This document shows positions 36,899 through 38,559 of a stretch of DNA of 38,559 nt, piece by piece. Made by a program: the position numbers and the translations under genes. The notes under the pieces were generated by a model. That model saw only the letters and a program-made list of their open reading frames with translations. It searched no databases and was not told the origin of the DNA. This DNA is from a virus, in IMG/VR virus record IMGVR_UViG_3300035670_000598, positions 1 through 38,559 of that record, one strand, 5' to 3'. Numbering within the stretch: the first letter of the stretch is position 1; every line of letters starts with the position of its first letter.

Positions 36899-38290
36899 AT
36901 GAGCAAGCTACCGGTCAGCAACCTGGTGGATCTGACGATCAATCTGATCGGGGCCGCTCAGTCGGTCGATACGTTCGGCGTGCCGATGATCATCGACACC
37001 GAGAACGTCAAGGGCGCTGGCGCTGGCGTGCCAGTCATCACCACCTGCTACAGCTTGCAGGACGCCATCGACGCTGGCTATACCCAGACCAAATCGGCCT
37101 ACGTCCTCGCCGAGCAGATGCTGAGCTACAGCAGCAAGCGCGTCGCCAAGTACTACATCGCCAGCGTTGCTTCGCTCTCGAGCGCCGAGCTGACCGCGGT
37201 CGAGTCGGCAAATTCGCAGTGGTATGCGATGCTGGTCACCAGCCGCGCATCGGCTGACCTGCAGACCTGCGCCACGTGGGTCGAGACTGTCGCCGCCCGC
37301 CGTCACGCGTTCATCGGCGAGACGCAGGACACCGCAGCGTTCGGCGCTGGCCCGTCGGTGCTGTCGATCCTCGAGGCCAGCAACCGCACCCGCAGCTGCA
37401 TCATGGCGCGCAAGCCCAATCCGCAGACGCTGACCCTGACGATCAGCGATGCGTTTGTGACGCTGAACAGCGTGACGGTCAAGGTCAACGGCGCAAACGT
37501 CGGCCCTGTGACCTTCAATGCGACCTCGGACCAGACGCTGGCTGACCTCGCCACCGCTCTGCAAGGCACCAACGAGATCGCGACTGCGACTGTCACGCCT
37601 GTCGCTGGTGGCACTGGCAACGACCGCGAGATCGTGATCGTCGCAGATGATCCGCTGGTGCCTGTCGTGATCACTGACTACGCCTGCACGCTGGGCGCAT
37701 CGCAGAACACGGCTGCAATCGTGCAGACCAACGCTGGCGCTGGCGCTGCCGACGCTGAGCTGATCGGCCTGCTGATCCCGCAGGGTCTGGGCCAAGCGAC
37801 CGCAGCTGGCAAGACGCTCACGGGCCTCGTCGCTGACGACCTGACGCAGGGCGAGTACCAGAACGCCACGGGCCACGGCGGCAACGTCTACGTGACCTAC
37901 GGCGTGATCCCGCAGGTGCAGCGTGGCCAGACCAGCGGCTTCGTCGCTCCTGGCGCGCACATTTTCTTGGATACCCTGTTCGTGCGCGACCGCCTCGAGG
38001 CTGAGATCCAGTCCGCTGTGCTGGCCGTGCTGGCGCCGCAGGTCGGCAAGCTGCCCTACAACAACAACGGCATCAGCGCCGTGGCTGGCGCAGCGATTGC
38101 GGTCTGCAACCAGTTCGTGACCAAGGGCATGCTGGAGCCCTTCGATCCGAACACCGACTGGACGATCCCCGACATCTCGGAGATCAGCGCGGGCGACAAG
38201 ACCAACCGCAACCTGCCCGGCATCACTGCCAATCTGGTCGGCACTGGCGCGATCCAGAGCGTGGCCATGACCGTCAACATCACCGTCTGA
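36899..38290 (+). CDS. Tail sheath protein (DUF3383-like)
   Basis: The ATG follows GGAGGGG. The 463-residue protein has the DUF3383 pattern: VSNLVDLTINLIGAAQSVDT, FGVPMIIDTENVKG at the start, ITTCYSLQDAIDAGYTQTKS, YVLAEQMLSYSSKRVAKYYI and WYAMLVTSRASADLQ, and a C-terminal PYNNNGISAVAGAAIAVCNQ and MLEPFDPNTDWTIPDISEIS. Residues 180-280 form an inserted beta domain (LTISDAFVTLNSVTVKVNGA, DREIVIVADDPLVPVVITDY) likely to project from the sheath. Contraction drives the tube through the envelope. It proves the contractile tail type. Confidence 0.92.
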   Translation: MSKLPVSNLVDLTINLIGAAQSVDTFGVPMIIDTENVKGAGAGVPVITTCYSLQDAIDAGYTQTKSAYVLAEQMLSYSSKRVAKYYIASVASLSSAELTAVESANSQWYAMLVTSRASADLQTCATWVETVAARRHAFIGETQDTAAFGAGPSVLSILEASNRTRSCIMARKPNPQTLTLTISDAFVTLNSVTVKVNGANVGPVTFNATSDQTLADLATALQGTNEIATATVTPVAGGTGNDREIVIVADDPLVPVVITDYACTLGASQNTAAIVQTNAGAGAADAELIGLLIPQGLGQATAAGKTLTGLVADDLTQGEYQNATGHGGNVYVTYGVIPQVQRGQTSGFVAPGAHIFLDTLFVRDRLEAEIQSAVLAVLAPQVGKLPYNNNGISAVAGAAIAVCNQFVTKGMLEPFDPNTDWTIPDISEISAGDKTNRNLPGITANLVGTGAIQSVAMTVNITV

Positions 38291-38303
38291 TCAGGAGGCT
38301 TCC

Positions 38304-38559
38304 GTGGCTGCTCTTCTCGGCTCTTTCTCGCCCAATGATATCTCGGTGATCGTCAACGGCATCCCCCTCGACGGCTTCGCTGATGGCACGTTTGTCTCCG
38401 TCGCATACAACAGCGACGCCGCGACGATGGTTGAGGGCGCCGACGGCAGCCCTGCGATCGCGTTCAAGCGCGGCGCGCGTGGCGCGACCATCACGCTGAC
38501 CTGCCTGCAGACCTCGCTCGGCAACAACGTGCTGAACGGCTTCCTGCAAGCCCAGAAAT
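38304..38559 (+). CDS. Tail tube protein (DUF3277-like), 5' part
   Basis: The GTG at 38304 follows AGGAGG at 38293-38298. The visible 85 codons read AALLGSFSPNDISVIVNGIP, LDGFADGTFVSVAYNSDAAT and then the same residues as the gene fragment at the window start. SPNDVSV-type openings are typical of this tube family. The frame continues through the circular join to the stop at 366-368, giving 146 residues. Confidence 0.85.
   Translation, partial: MAALLGSFSPNDISVIVNGIPLDGFADGTFVSVAYNSDAATMVEGADGSPAIAFKRGARGATITLTCLQTSLGNNVLNGFLQAQK
38377..38559. repeat. Terminal direct repeat, right copy
   Basis: This copy equals bases 1-183 except T at 38432 in place of C at 56. It shows that the sequence closes on itself within the tail tube gene. 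Confidence 0.9.

Noticed and set aside
1-38559. Temperate life style (integrase, attachment site)
   Set aside because: No integrase, excisionase or CI-like full repressor is seen; the single HTH protein is short and has a zinc-like tail, which is not enough to infer lysogeny.

Overview
The window is an essentially complete, circularly permuted genome of a tailed phage with a contractile tail (myovirus morphology). The last 183 bases (38377-38559) repeat the first 183 with one silent C/T difference, so the unit genome is about 38,376 bp and the tail tube gene is cut by the window edge. The DNA is GC-rich and genes are packed with ATGA, GTGA or TGATG overlaps. No integrase or excisionase is visible, so a lytic life style is the simplest reading. 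Small lipoproteins with lipoboxes point to a Gram-negative host. The Asp/Ala/Val-rich lipoprotein tails look like those common in Myxococcota, which is only a weak host hint.

Layout. (1) Rightward late block, 26372 to the end and on through 12535 of the circle: ParB-methyltransferase, terminase small and large subunits, portal, head morphogenesis protein, prohead protease/scaffold, cement protein, major capsid, connector and neck proteins, sheath, tube, tail assembly chaperones with a programmed -1 frameshift, short tape measure, a minimal baseplate (plug, hub, spike, gp25-like, gpJ-like, DUF2612-like), a tail fibre with YadA-like repeats, a lectin-like protein, then a lysis cassette with membrane proteins, two lipoproteins and an M15 endolysin. 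(2) Leftward early block, 23558 down to 12526: RepB-type primase, SF3 helicase, SF2 helicase, VRR-NUC nuclease, RecE-like exonuclease, RecT annealase, SSB, an HTH protein, several micro-proteins, two DNA methyltransferases, a lytic transglycosylase and a lipoprotein. (3) Short rightward early block, 23615-25469: two zinc-ribbon proteins, small helical and acidic proteins, a Cys-containing protein and a Dps-like ferritin with its ferroxidase ligands.

Control. A divergent region at 23364-23693 separates the two early blocks. Four strong sigma70-type promoters (19281-19309 and 23530-23558 leftward; 23615-23643 and 23963-23991 rightward) all have 17-bp spacers, and each is followed almost at the predicted transcript start by a stem-loop whose loop contains CGGA. 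Two of these stem-loops differ only by a compensatory closing base pair. An ACTAGTCG-like element recurs at these promoters and at the promoter of the ParB-methyltransferase gene. A 230-bp array of twelve CTGTTAG-type repeats that folds into long hairpins (25477-25707) lies between the early and late rightward genes and is a candidate origin, operator or structured RNA. A second structured non-coding stretch, with a tRNA-like element, lies upstream of the HTH gene.

How it works together: early genes copy DNA with phage primase and helicases plus host polymerase, recombine ends with RecE/RecT/SSB, and modify DNA with three orphan methyltransferases. The late operon then packages and assembles virions and lyses the cell.
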